Source of the DNA: Methylotenera versatilis 7
GTDB taxonomy: Bacteria; Pseudomonadota; Gammaproteobacteria; Burkholderiales; Methylophilaceae
Length of the DNA: 64,000 nt
NCBI RefSeq assembly: GCF_000799165.1
Contig: NZ_JUGF01000002.1
Span: 1,116,001 to 1,180,000 of the forward strand
Direction: 5' to 3'
The notes under the pieces: model-generated
What the model was told of the DNA's origin: nothing
The model's input: the letters and a program-made list of their open reading frames with translations, nothing else
Database searches by the model: none
In this document: piece by piece, positions 31,001-38,225 of the stretch
Layout: every line of letters begins with the position of its first letter
Numbering within the stretch: the first letter of the stretch is position 1
Position numbers and translations under genes: made by a program

Positions 31001-31161
31001 CAGAAGGAAGTAGTCTAATCAAAGAGTGGATCAACATGTTTGGTGAATCACCTACAGTGCATAGTTGTTATGGAAATACAGGTAAGGATAGTCCATGCAC
31101 GCAAACATATGGAAAGCCAATTTTGGTGAACATTCCTGCAAATAATGACATAGGACAATAA
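25093..31161 (+). CDS. filamentous haemagglutinin / CdiA-like exoprotein (TpsA) with lipase-like C-terminus
   Basis: A 2022-aa surface exoprotein exported by the adjacent TpsB. Residue ~1-20 is an extended signal peptide region (MNKNQFRIVFNHARG); a hydrophobic segment ends NARA-D near residue 82. The TPS domain follows (about 85-330, with NPAGISCDGCGF). Haemagglutinin repeats with AGNDI / SGNDINL units and FHA-type SISIGSSKS blocks occupy about 350-1700. After about residue 1735 (position 30300) the sequence changes in style. The last ~200 residues contain GHSRG with Ser1891, plus Asp1953 (NHMADFVG) and His1990 (TVHSCYG), a possible Ser-Asp-His triad. No VENN motif is seen. A TTG at 25081 is in frame; ATG 25093 matches family starts. 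Confidence 0.88.
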   Translation: MNKNQFRIVFNHARGLMMAVGEHVKSHSSACGTGSVGKSIDVAKSRDAQHTATVRPLIFSVMLSLGMVGIVPNTLSIHNARADIIADQAASANHRPVIVSAPNGIPLVNIQTPSAAGVSRNTYSQFDVNTNGAILNNSRINVQTQLGGFVQGNPYLAAGTARIILNEVNSQNPSLLNGYIEVAGSRAQVVIANPAGISCDGCGFINASRSTLTTGTPVINGGDLIGYRVTGGIINFLGTGLDASQSNYTDIIARAVNVNAGVFANHLNVITGTNQVNVASAGDISSVVPITPINTVANPVPGYALDVAALGGMYAGKIHMIGTEAGLGVRNAGIMGAGVGEISVSADGLLQNTGSITAKTDIQLNTVALESPGSIAADGNIAIQLTSDYTHTGELQAGGNLNLQTTGDITNQSTILASQLLRLSVQNIENTASGEIVGDATEIHVADTLTNRGLIDGVDTFINADTLTNTETGSIFGDHLAIQVAHLNNNAGAVIAARDRLDIGAANIENRANGLLFSAGGLAIGCSLDSNGEATGLAGSLINDGSTIEALGDATLAVTDLQNLNANLTTQLVVTGTGSFDRFTPRDTGVILDSADYPGAHIGNVNVEWRTAGPYSFREYTRYFGTITSYDTQVLSSTPGQILSGGDMQINGSVLNSDSQIIAGGNLDISGANVQNLNSEGQAITSYSGSAYYYDWDGNDNDYDVDYIGAYNPPNTVVTYNLSTSLLESNSAPTGSGTSVASAAVPIVTGSLFQANPDVDATYLIETNPRFANYRTWLSSDYMLQQLSLDPTMTQKRLGDGFYEQRLIREQIAQLTGQRFLTGYASDEAQYQALMASAVTQANALQLIPGVALTAAQVAQLTSDIVWLVEQTVTLPDGTVTQALVPQVYVQLQAGDLHPSTGIMAGNSVTMNLSGDATNQGTIASRTFLALNADNIHNMGGQIAADTTLLTAANDINNIGGQIVAKDALILNAGNDITLASTTQSSSNSQGTSSFSRTNLDRVAGLYVSNPDAILLANAGNDIHLMAAAIQNSGAGSQTVINAGQDINLGTVTIAEQNSSIRNTKNFVKHGGTQEIGSVIETTGDITFYAGNNFNARAASVNSESGAIAVIATNDITIEAGRETSNFDTARKVKKSGTFNSTTKERRDTFRADNSISSSFSGDAVSLQAGNDIGISGSHVVSDSGTALQAGHNIDIAVAEDTAYEFHERKTKKSGLSASGASISLGTQQLNTKQTGDSTSHTASTVGSVAGDVTIEAGKAYTQTGSDVLAPQGDISITAQSVDINAAQNSNINTQETKFKQSGLTLSIQSNALNLAQNVAGTVQATLQSESNRNKALNALQAYANSATLMEQGGATIDAMKAGNMQDAAAAAGVKLSISIGSSKSESSSSSSLTTHQGSLVKAGGDVIIKATQDDLTVTGSQIAADKNVTLDATRNINLIASADTENNRSKNKSSSTSIGLSVGITSEGAGFSVGLDASRGKGNANSDSVTYNNTQVSAGETLALNSGNDINLIGANARGKQVIADIRGDLNIESLQDTATSKAKQSNTGISISVPIGAGTVGGSISQSKQKSNSNYASVYQQSGIKAGEEGFDINVTGNTDLKGAVIDSTADADKNRLTTGSLTVSNIQNHMDVEASSSGTTLSSDMLTSKYAAAKGLASNLQNHGEADIKDSSTTLSAIAPADITITNESAQQELTGKNAEESIAALNRDTTDTNRVLAKPNMEVLQQEAQQEQADRLLLITTLSTFTDESFKKMFLTKARMFEVARDDEGKIILDSEGKPIMHELDETEKLNLKANGEDKKLNVFTNGIFNDEAAAGNYSVQMAEAPVGEKVYLVYFPDANNFFSELLIAAYQKNLESTALGITNATQEIVNLSQIYGQDGLNLIGHSRGAMTIGNALEVLKTIGLEDPLSNTSIKFVGPAYSTQEAANTLNTLSGGNQTTIQLQNHMADFVGRLIGDNQATYGEVSEGSSLIKEWINMFGESPTVHSCYGNTGKDSPCTQTYGKPILVNIPANNDIGQ

Positions 31162-31163
31162 AA

Positions 31164-31850
31164 ATGATGAAGAGCCACTTGCTTGTTTCGCTACTTCTAC
31201 TTGGGGGATGTACTCAGTACAGCATTCGCAATATTGATAAGCCACCTTCTGAAAGATATGAAATATGGAAAAAATCGGGAGTAAATATTCTTGGAGTTAG
31301 AAAAGCTCTATTAGAATGCGGAGCGATAATGCCAAGTTGGACAGTAGATGGAGCGTATAAAAAAAACAACATAATTAATCAAAATGACCAAATGAATCAT
31401 AGCTTTTTAACCGATAGATGCATGATAAATGCTGGCTTTATTGAACAAAATACAAGCTGGACACTTAAAGACGCATGTGCTGATGTGCGCTATCGTGACT
31501 ATCCCGCCTGTAAACCCGACGCTGTAATTCCAACACCTAGTGCAGAAAGACGTTTAAATAGCTGGTACTGCAAAGTAAAAAGTGATTATGACTATTGCCT
31601 AAAACATGCGATTGCTCCTCGGCTTTGTAGTCCAGAAAAAACTAACAATCCGCCGCCAGAATGCCTGCCTCCTGGGCAGGAATACAAATCATCTCCAGCC
31701 CAGCTAGAGCAGAAAAGTGGTACGGAGGCTCATGTACCAATGAAGGATTTTCCAGAGAAGTCTCTGAAACTACAGCAAGATATGCAGAGAGATAGCGGTC
31801 GCCAGATGGATAAATTGCTACGTAATACAGCTCCAAAAACTGGTAGATAA
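31164..31850 (+). CDS. cysteine-rich lipoprotein, candidate immunity protein
   Basis: A 228-aa lipoprotein that starts 2 nt after the TpsA stop codon. The signal peptide ends in lipobox LLGGC (Cys at about 16), so it should be membrane-anchored and periplasmic. The mature part has about ten more cysteines (LLECGAIM, DRCMINAGF, DACADVRYRDYPAC, WYCKV, YDYCL, PRLCSPE, PPECLPPG) and ends with a charged, repeat-poor tail. I do not recognise a named family. Tight coupling to a polymorphic C-terminus with a lipase motif makes a periplasmic immunity role the leading hypothesis. Confidence 0.7.
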   Translation: MMKSHLLVSLLLLGGCTQYSIRNIDKPPSERYEIWKKSGVNILGVRKALLECGAIMPSWTVDGAYKKNNIINQNDQMNHSFLTDRCMINAGFIEQNTSWTLKDACADVRYRDYPACKPDAVIPTPSAERRLNSWYCKVKSDYDYCLKHAIAPRLCSPEKTNNPPPECLPPGQEYKSSPAQLEQKSGTEAHVPMKDFPEKSLKLQQDMQRDSGRQMDKLLRNTAPKTGR

Positions 31851-31888
31851 CTTTTAAAAATTAACTAATCTGAAAGAAAGAAAATACC

Positions 31889-32149
31889 ATGAAACATATT
31901 ATTGCATTGTTAATGAGCATCGCCACACTTGCATTATCGGGCTGTGTTACCACAAAGGGTTTTTATGTAGTGGACGCTTATGATGCAAACGGAGAACAAC
32001 TGAATAAGACGAATTTATCTGCGCAAGGTAGTGGAGTTTATTCGGCAAGAAATGCGTTATGCCAAAGTTATCCAAAGGCAAAAATTGTGATTCGTGATAT
32101 TAAAACTAATGAAGAACTAAAAAGCGAAAGTCCATATCAGTGCCGATAA
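31889..32149 (+). CDS. small lipoprotein of unknown function
   Basis: An 86-aa lipoprotein: signal peptide with lipobox LSGC (lipidation at Cys19), then about 67 mature residues (TTKGFYVVDAYDANGEQ...KIVIRDIKTNEEL...YQCR) with a possible disulfide between Cys57 and Cys85. RBS gaaagaaag lies a few bases before ATG. It is placed 38 nt after the cysteine-rich lipoprotein and is probably cotranscribed. It could be a second immunity gene or unrelated cargo; no family recognised. Confidence 0.65.
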   Translation: MKHIIALLMSIATLALSGCVTTKGFYVVDAYDANGEQLNKTNLSAQGSGVYSARNALCQSYPKAKIVIRDIKTNEELKSESPYQCR

Positions 32150-32218
32150 TTTCATTCCGTGTAGCCAGTCTAGGGTGCACTTGCTTGCAGTGCGCCACAT
32201 GGAAAAGATTAAAGATAC

Positions 32219-32245
32219 GGCGTACTACCCAAAGGTGAGTACGCC
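32219..32245. repeat. perfect inverted repeat in the TPS scar region
   Basis: GGCGTACT / AGTACGCC with an 11-nt spacer (acccaaaggtg). No T-run follows, so it is a poor terminator. It lies just upstream of the orphan haemagglutinin fragment and may mark a recombination or binding site. Confidence 0.4.
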
Positions 32246-32253
32246 CTACGATT

Positions 32254-32400
32254 TCTGCCAATCAGGTCGGCGGTGTGAATCTCTCCATCAGCATCGGCAG
32301 TTCGAAGAGCAGCGCTTCCATGCAAATCAGCAGCAGTGCGCAAGGCAGCAGCCCAAAGCAAACATTGATAGTAGTTAAATCAATGAAAGCACAATCTTAA
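32254..32400 (+). pseudogene. orphan fragment of haemagglutinin (TpsA) coding sequence
   Basis: One frame reads SANQVGGVNLSISIGSSKSS and continues ...ASMQISSSAQGSSPKQ..., ending at a TAA at 32400. The GVNLSISIGSSKS block matches the GVKLSISIGSSKS block inside the intact TpsA (about 29212-29250). There is no start codon in context, and a shift to the next frame after the GSS region would give K-A-x-I as in the intact repeat. I read this as a decayed, displaced piece of a tpsA/cdiA gene, the kind of scar left by C-terminal exchange. Confidence 0.65.
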
Positions 32401-32422
32401 AATTTGATTCCACATTACGAAT

Positions 32423-32467
32423 GCACCGATAAGCGTTATATTCATACGAATAGCACGATTATGGTGC
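32423..32467 (+). promoter_or_regulatory. NtrC-type enhancer site(s) upstream of the nitrate reductase gene
   Basis: GCACGATTATGGTGC at 32453-32467 matches the NtrC consensus GCACCA-N3-TGGTGC with one mismatch. A weaker half-type site starting GCACC lies at 32423-32437, centre to centre 30 nt away (about three helical turns). The strong site is centred about 120 nt upstream of the predicted sigma-54 transcription start, a usual enhancer distance. Confidence 0.7.
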
Positions 32468-32553
32468 ATGTATCAAACTTATTGAAAATAAAAATCTATA
32501 AAATTATCGCTGTGAGTGGCCTCAGTATTGATACTTAAGAATACAAACACTCT

Positions 32554-32569
32554 TGGCACGTGACTTGCT
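32554..32569 (+). promoter_or_regulatory. sigma-54 (RpoN) promoter of the nitrate reductase fusion gene
   Basis: TGGCACG-TGAC-TTGCT is a full match to the sigma-54 consensus TGGCACG-N4-TTGCW, with the GG (-24) and GC (-12) dinucleotides separated by exactly 10 nt. Predicted transcription start is about 32580, leaving a leader of about 130 nt before the ATG. Confidence 0.88.
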
Positions 32570-32608
32570 AATCTGACATAAACGCACCCACTCCAATAGA
32601 CGTGCAGA

Positions 32609-32655
32609 AGGTAATGACGCCTATTTACGATTTTTTGTAAATGGTCGTCATTTTT
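32609..32655 (+). promoter_or_regulatory. leader attenuator (terminator hairpin with ANTAR-like hexaloop) before the nitrate reductase gene
   Basis: Within the transcribed leader, arms 32613-32628 and 32637-32652 pair over 15 of 16 positions around loop GATTTTTT, and T5 follows (32651-32655): a rho-independent terminator inside the 5' UTR. The left arm overlaps an alternative small hairpin AGGT-AATGAC-GCCT (32609-32622) whose hexaloop has A at position 1 and G at position 4, the ANTAR recognition pattern. Competition between the two is as expected for NasR/NasT-type antitermination. No canonical upstream P1 hexaloop hairpin was found. Confidence 0.6.
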
Positions 32656-32709
32656 ATGAGCTTGCAGAAATTAAATCCTGTTAGCCATTGTTAGTAAGGC
32701 AAAAGAACA

Positions 32710-35700
32710 ATGCAAGACGTGTCATCTAATAAAACCGTTAATACAGTCTGTCCTTATTGTGGGGTTGGCTGTGGTATGTCATTAGAAGTGGCGGATGGCA
32801 AGGTCATCAAGGTTTTTGGAAATAAGCAGCACCCATCTAATTTTGGCAGGCTTTGTACTAAAGGCAGCACGAGTGCACAAGCATTACGTAATTCCGGCCG
32901 TATGGAATCAGCTTTTGTGCGAACAGCACGTGAAGATGACCCAAGACCAGTAGCCATGGATATGGCCATTAAACAAACAGCTCAACGACTACGCACCATA
33001 CTTGATGAACATGGCCCTGATGCTATATCGCTCTACGTTTCCGGCCAGATGTCCATGGAAGCGCAGTATTTGGCTAATAAGCTCACTAAAGGTTTTATTG
33101 GTACCAATAATATCGAATCAAATTCACGTCTTTGCATGGCGAGTGCCGCCAGTGGATACAAGCTCTCATTAGGTGCTGATGGTCCGCCTGGCTCGTATGA
33201 AGACATGGACAAGACGGATTTGTTCTTTGTCATCGGTGCCAATATGGCTGATTGCCATCCCATTCTATTCTTACGTGTGATGGATAGAGTCAAAGCTGGC
33301 GCTAAGCTGATTGTCGTTGACCCTCGTCGTAACACCACAGCGGATAAAGCCAGCCTGTTTATGCAAATTAAACCAGGTACTGATTTGGCTTTGCTCAATG
33401 GGTTATTGCATTTACTTGTTAAAAACGGTCACACCGATACAGAATTCATCGCAGAGTTCACCGAAGGCTGGGAGGTGATGCCAAGTTTTCTTGAAGAATA
33501 CACTCCTGAATATGTGGCTGAAACGACTGGTATCCCTGAGGCCGATATTCGCCAAGCAGCGGAGTGGATAGGTAAAGCACAGGAATGGATGAGTTGCTGG
33601 ACGATGGGGCTGAATCAAAGCACGCATGGTACATGGAATACCAACGCCATCTGCAATCTACATTTAGCTACTGGCAAGATTTGCCGCCCAGGTAGCGGCC
33701 CCTTCTCGCTTACAGGTCAGCCGAATGCGATGGGTGGACGAGAGATGGGCTATATGGGACCAGGTTTGCCAGGTCAACGCTCCGCTTTGGTAGAGGCAGA
33801 CAGAACATTTATTGAAGATATGTGGAAAGTGCCACAAGGCACGCTCAGAACCCAAGTCGGGCAAGGAACTATCGATATGTTTGAGCGCATGGCTAACGGA
33901 GAAATCAAAGCCTGCTGGATTATCTGCACGAACCCAGTAGCCACCGTACCGAATCGTAAGACCGTGATTACCGGTTTGGAAGCTGCTGAACTGGTCATTA
34001 CACAAGATGCATTCTTAGATACCGAGACTAATCGCTACGCGGATATTTTATTGCCGGGTGCACTGTGGGCGGAAGCTGAGGGCATCATGATTAACTCAGA
34101 GCGCAACATTACCCTGATGCAGCAGGCGATAGCGCCACCAGGTCAGGCAATGGCGGATTGGCAGATTATTGCTAAAGTGGCATGTGAGATGGGTTTTGCC
34201 GATGCTTTTAGCTATAACTCAGCTTCTGAAGTATTTGATGAAATCAAACTGGCTTCGAATACTAAAACCGGATATGACTTGCGTGGGGTGAGCTATGAGC
34301 GCTTAAGAACTGGTCCACTACAATGGCCTTGCCCACCAGAGAAAGAAGACAGCCGCAATCCAGTTCGCTATATCAATGATGGCGTTAGTCAGAAACTGAA
34401 AGTACTGGAAGATGGTAGTAAACCTCGGCTGGTATTTCCTACCGAACATGGAAAAGCGGTGTTTTTTGCCCGCCCGCATATGATGCCTGCTGAGATGCCG
34501 GATGCAGAACATCCATTTGTTCTGAACACTGGTCGCTTGCAACATCAATGGCATACCATGACCAAGACCGGCAAGATTCAAACCTTGAATAAGCTTAATC
34601 CTGGCCCGTTTATCGAGATTCACCCGGAAGACGCCACACAATTAGGTATTAAAGATAAAGACCAAGTGGAGGTACGTTCACGCCGTGGGCATGCCATATT
34701 GCCAGCCGTCGTCACTGACCGTGTACGTCCAGGTAATTGTTTTGCGCCGTTTCACTGGAACGACGTGTTTGGTGATGACTTGGCAATCAATGCCGTGACC
34801 AATGATGCGATAGACCCGATTTCGCAACAACCTGAATTCAAATTCTGCGCCGTAGCAATGATGCGCGTCGCACAACAAGACATACAACAACCAATTAAAA
34901 ATAATGTAGCTGATTCGGACAATGAAGTTCAATCAGACACCAGCGCGGGTGAAGCTACGACAATAACAGAGGAAGACTCAATGAGAATTGACGCGCTGGT
35001 CAAAGTACTTGGTATAGAGACAATACCTGCTATCGAACTCGATGGTGTAGAACAACGATATTTATCCGGCTATATCACTGGCCTTCGTTCAAGTGAGTTA
35101 CGTAAACTAGGCGAAGTGCCTGCACTACCACTAAACGCTCCCCTGGCTTCAGATAGGCGATTATGGGTGGATGGCCTGCTAGCGGGGTTATTCGCCCGTA
35201 GTTATATACCCAGTATTGGTGAACCAGTGGTATTGCCACTTTCATTAGCAGAGCCAGCACCAGCAGCTAAGTCACCGATAGTTGTGCTGTGGGCTTCGCA
35301 AACAGGTAATGCCGAAGACTTTGCAAAACGCTGTGCTGATTCACTTAACGCAGCTGGGCACACGACTAAACTGGAACACATGGATAACTACCCAATTAAC
35401 GAGTTACCCAAAGTGCAAAACCTATTATTGATTAGTAGCACATTCGGCGATGGCGACCCACCGGATAATGGTGCTAACTTTTGGTCAGCGCTCAGTGCTG
35501 ATGGCGCGCCTAAATTAGAGCAGACAAATTTCAGCGTTCTGGCTTTCGGTGACTCCAGTTATGACCAGTTCTGTGGGCATGGCAAAAAGCTAGATGCAAG
35601 ACTTGAAGCGCTAGGGGCTAAGCGTATGGCAGCTAGGGTAGATTGCGAACCGGAGTATCAGGAACATGCACAAGCGTGGATTAAAACGGTGATTGCATCG

Positions 35701-36927
35701 TTAGAAACAGTCACCATCACTCAGCAGGAATTGGCTACAGTTTCTGAGGGAGCTGCTGATGTATTTTTAGAAGAAAAAAAAGCAAGCGACAAAAAACAAA
35801 CGAAAGTACGTTTTGATAAGAATAACCCTTTGCAAGCGCAGATTGCATGCAATGTGTTGTTAAGCCAGACTGGGGCAACTAAAGAAACTAGGCAATTCGC
35901 TTTTACCATCCCGGATGCTAATTTCAGCTACGAAGCAGGTGATGCGCTAGGTGTATGGCCGAGCAACTGCGACAAATTGGTAAGCGAATTAATAAGTGCT
36001 GCTGGGCTAAAAGCTGATGCAAAAGTTCATGTAGATGAGCATGGTGAAATGTCCCTGCAAGCTGCGTTATTGAAACATTACGAGATTGCGCGTATCACAC
36101 CGGACTTCCTGAAACTTGTGTCGGACGTTTCTAAAAATACGCAATTAGCTACACTACTTCAAGATGATAATAAAGTCGCACTAAAAGATTGGTTGTGGAG
36201 TAAACAAACGGTCGATGTATTGCATACTTTCCCTGCCAAACTAGAAGTACAGGCTTTGCTTGGTGCATTGAAGCGTTTGCAGCCGCGCTTGTATTCCATT
36301 TCATCTAGTCCCAAAGCCACATCGGGAGAGGTACATATTACTGTATCTACCGTGCGTTATAAGTGTGAAGATAAGCAACGTAAAGGTGTTTGCTCTACTT
36401 TCATGGCTGACTTTACTGGTGATGCGACTGTGCCTATCTTTGTACAAAAGTCAGCTAATTTCCGCCCGCCTGCTAACTCTAAAACGCCAATGATTATGGT
36501 TGGTCCTGGTACCGGCATAGCACCGTTCCGCGCATTTCTGCAGGAGCGTCACGCCAGAAAAGATACAGGTAAGAACTGGTTGTTCTTTGGTGAGCAGCAT
36601 ATTGCGACTGATTTTTACTATAGAGATGAAATTGAAAGCTGGCAGAAAGACGGCTTTCTGACCAAACTAGACTTGGCATTCTCTCGTGACCAAGCTGAAA
36701 AAATCTATGTGCAAGACCGCATGCGTGAACAAGGTGCTGAACTTTGGACATGGTTAGAGGCCGGTGCGCATTTCTATGTGTGCGGTGACGCCAGCAGAAT
36801 GGCTAAAGACGTAGACCAAGCCTTACGTGAAGTGATCCAAAAGCATGGCGGTTTAAGTGAGGATGCAGCTAAAGTTTACGTACAAAAGCTTTCAAGCGAT
36901 AAGCGTTATGTACGCGATGTTTATTAA
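32710..36927 (+). CDS. nasA: assimilatory nitrate reductase fused to CysJ-type flavoprotein reductase
   Basis: A 1405-aa fusion. Residues ~1-730 are a molybdopterin nitrate reductase (NasA/NarB class): the 4Fe-4S cysteines are C14, C17, C21 and C49, and Cys142 in [10 protein letters not shown] is the probable Mo ligand; the molydopterin dinucleotide-binding domain covers about 600-720. After a linker, a flavodoxin domain begins near residue 855 ([15 protein letters not shown]), then a FAD domain with RLYSISSSP, then an NADPH site ([14 protein letters not shown], about 1261) and the CysJ-like end YVRDVY. The enzyme should take electrons from NADPH directly for nitrate reduction to nitrite. It has a sigma-54 promoter and leader, and ybiB follows by 16 nt. 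Confidence 0.93.
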   Translation: MQDVSSNKTVNTVCPYCGVGCGMSLEVADGKVIKVFGNKQHPSNFGRLCTKGSTSAQALRNSGRMESAFVRTAREDDPRPVAMDMAIKQTAQRLRTILDEHGPDAISLYVSGQMSMEAQYLANKLTKGFIGTNNIESNSRLCMASAASGYKLSLGADGPPGSYEDMDKTDLFFVIGANMADCHPILFLRVMDRVKAGAKLIVVDPRRNTTADKASLFMQIKPGTDLALLNGLLHLLVKNGHTDTEFIAEFTEGWEVMPSFLEEYTPEYVAETTGIPEADIRQAAEWIGKAQEWMSCWTMGLNQSTHGTWNTNAICNLHLATGKICRPGSGPFSLTGQPNAMGGREMGYMGPGLPGQRSALVEADRTFIEDMWKVPQGTLRTQVGQGTIDMFERMANGEIKACWIICTNPVATVPNRKTVITGLEAAELVITQDAFLDTETNRYADILLPGALWAEAEGIMINSERNITLMQQAIAPPGQAMADWQIIAKVACEMGFADAFSYNSASEVFDEIKLASNTKTGYDLRGVSYERLRTGPLQWPCPPEKEDSRNPVRYINDGVSQKLKVLEDGSKPRLVFPTEHGKAVFFARPHMMPAEMPDAEHPFVLNTGRLQHQWHTMTKTGKIQTLNKLNPGPFIEIHPEDATQLGIKDKDQVEVRSRRGHAILPAVVTDRVRPGNCFAPFHWNDVFGDDLAINAVTNDAIDPISQQPEFKFCAVAMMRVAQQDIQQPIKNNVADSDNEVQSDTSAGEATTITEEDSMRIDALVKVLGIETIPAIELDGVEQRYLSGYITGLRSSELRKLGEVPALPLNAPLASDRRLWVDGLLAGLFARSYIPSIGEPVVLPLSLAEPAPAAKSPIVVLWASQTGNAEDFAKRCADSLNAAGHTTKLEHMDNYPINELPKVQNLLLISSTFGDGDPPDNGANFWSALSADGAPKLEQTNFSVLAFGDSSYDQFCGHGKKLDARLEALGAKRMAARVDCEPEYQEHAQAWIKTVIASLETVTITQQELATVSEGAADVFLEEKKASDKKQTKVRFDKNNPLQAQIACNVLLSQTGATKETRQFAFTIPDANFSYEAGDALGVWPSNCDKLVSELISAAGLKADAKVHVDEHGEMSLQAALLKHYEIARITPDFLKLVSDVSKNTQLATLLQDDNKVALKDWLWSKQTVDVLHTFPAKLEVQALLGALKRLQPRLYSISSSPKATSGEVHITVSTVRYKCEDKQRKGVCSTFMADFTGDATVPIFVQKSANFRPPANSKTPMIMVGPGTGIAPFRAFLQERHARKDTGKNWLFFGEQHIATDFYYRDEIESWQKDGFLTKLDLAFSRDQAEKIYVQDRMREQGAELWTWLEAGAHFYVCGDASRMAKDVDQALREVIQKHGGLSEDAAKVYVQKLSSDKRYVRDVY

Positions 36928-36943
36928 GGTCTGGTAAGAGTCT

Positions 36944-37921
36944 ATGGATGGTCATTCATTGCAAGAAATCATACCTTTCGCTGCTGCCAAGTATATTCGG
37001 GAAATTGGTCGCGGTGCCAAGGCAGTACGTAGTCTCACTAAACAAGACACATATGATGTGTTCTCCGCAATGTTAGCAGGCCGTGTTTCTGATTTGGAGT
37101 TGGGGGCGCTATTGCTGGCATGGCGTTTCAAAGGTGAGTCTGTAGAAGAGCTGGCCGGCATGCTGGAAGCTGCTCATGAAACTTGTCGACCACTCACGTT
37201 GAGAGGTGATAAGAAAATATTGCCTGTCATTATTCCCAGTTATAACGGTGCCCGTAAACAACCTAATCTAGTACCTTTACTGGCAATGCTATTGGTACGT
37301 GAGGGGATACCAGTCCTGGTGCATGGCACCTCTGCTTTTTCTAATCGTGTTACCACTGCGATGTTATTTAAGGCGCTTGATTTGCCGATTTGTAGCAATA
37401 TGCAAGATGCGGATATCTATTTGACCAATCGGCAATTAGCCTTTCTTCCTATAGAAGTATTATCACCTAATCTCGCTTCAATGCTGGATAAGCGGAATAT
37501 GTTGAGCTTGCGTAACTCCGCTCATACGATTGTCAAAATGTTGCAGCCGATTGGAAATTATATCGAACATGAAGCAATTCGGCTGGTTAACTTTACCCAT
37601 CCTGAATATTTGCACACCTTAACCGAATATTTCAGCAAATATCCCGCAAATGTATTAATTGCCCGGGGCACTGAAGGTGAAGCCGTAGTGGATGCGAGGC
37701 GCATGGTGAATGTGTTACGAATAGAAAATGGACAGCAATACTTAGTGGCAGAAGCAGAAAAAGGTACTGTAAATGCTTCTGTCGATTTACCTAGTGGGCT
37801 GGATGTTCGAGCCACCGCGGATTACATACAGGATGTACTTGCAGGACGACGTGACGTACCCAAACCGATTGCAGAGCAAGTGAATATCATCACACAAATC
37901 TCACGTAAAATTACGACATAA
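36944..37921 (+). CDS. ybiB: TrpD2/YbiB family DNA-binding protein
   Basis: A 325-aa homologue of anthranilate phosphoribosyltransferase (helical N-terminal domain with KAVRSLTKQDTYDVFSAMLAGRVSDLELGALLLAWRFKGE, split here for length; then an alpha/beta domain) of the TrpD2/YbiB class, which lacks the anthranilate-binding and PRPP-loop residues and in E. coli binds nucleic acid. YbiB genes often end nitrate assimilation operons in proteobacteria, as here, 16 nt after the NasA-CysJ gene. The regulatory meaning of the link is unknown. Confidence 0.85.
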   Translation: MDGHSLQEIIPFAAAKYIREIGRGAKAVRSLTKQDTYDVFSAMLAGRVSDLELGALLLAWRFKGESVEELAGMLEAAHETCRPLTLRGDKKILPVIIPSYNGARKQPNLVPLLAMLLVREGIPVLVHGTSAFSNRVTTAMLFKALDLPICSNMQDADIYLTNRQLAFLPIEVLSPNLASMLDKRNMLSLRNSAHTIVKMLQPIGNYIEHEAIRLVNFTHPEYLHTLTEYFSKYPANVLIARGTEGEAVVDARRMVNVLRIENGQQYLVAEAEKGTVNASVDLPSGLDVRATADYIQDVLAGRRDVPKPIAEQVNIITQISRKITT

Positions 37922-37991
37922 TCTCTTTACAATTCTAAAGCTCGGATCTTTCATTTGACTGATAGTCAAAAATTGATTTGTGACGATTTAT

Positions 37992-38068
37992 TGGCGCGCC
38001 CGGCGGGAGTCGAACCCACGACCTTTGGCTTCGGAAACCAACACTCTATCCAGCTGAGCTACGGGCGC
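37992..38068 (-). tRNA. tRNA-Arg (anticodon CCG)
   Basis: 77-nt cloverleaf on the minus strand, with encoded CCA at 37992-37994. Acceptor arm GCGCCCG / CGGGCGC, anticodon loop TTCCGAA giving CCG (reads CGG), T-arm GTGGG-TTCGACT-CCCGC. It sits in the 304-nt gap between ybiB and the cytochrome gene. Confidence 0.96.
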
Positions 38069-38179
38069 TAATGATGGCGCATTATAACAAAGCGGCAGGC
38101 ATTAAGATAACTTGTTTAGATTCTTTGTAATAATGGCAATTGGTATTAAGTTTGACTTTTAACCTTGTAATCGTGTGGG

Positions 38180-38185
38180 TATAAT
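38180..38185 (+). promoter_or_regulatory. consensus -10 box upstream of the cytochrome c gene
   Basis: TATAAT, 41 nt before the ATG. No good -35 hexamer at 16-18 nt spacing is visible (a TTGACT lies 22 nt upstream), so activity is tentative. Confidence 0.35.
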
Positions 38186-38225
38186 AGTGCTAGTTTATTT
38201 TTAAATAATTTAGGGACTAACCGCG

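Larger units (their letters stand above)
32150..32450. other. intergenic region between TPS island and nitrate genes
   Basis: About 300 nt between the small lipoprotein and the NtrC-like site. It holds the inverted repeat at 32219-32245 and the decayed haemagglutinin fragment at 32254-32400. No intact gene is seen in it. Confidence 0.6.

Noticed and set aside
25093-31161. Search for a VENN-type boundary in TpsA
   Set aside because: No VENN or similar motif was found before the variable C-terminus; the boundary is inferred from style only.
32175-32378. 67-aa ORF in the TPS scar as an intact gene
   Set aside because: Its protein has no recognisable features; the neighbouring frame matches a TpsA block, so the region is better read as decayed coding sequence.
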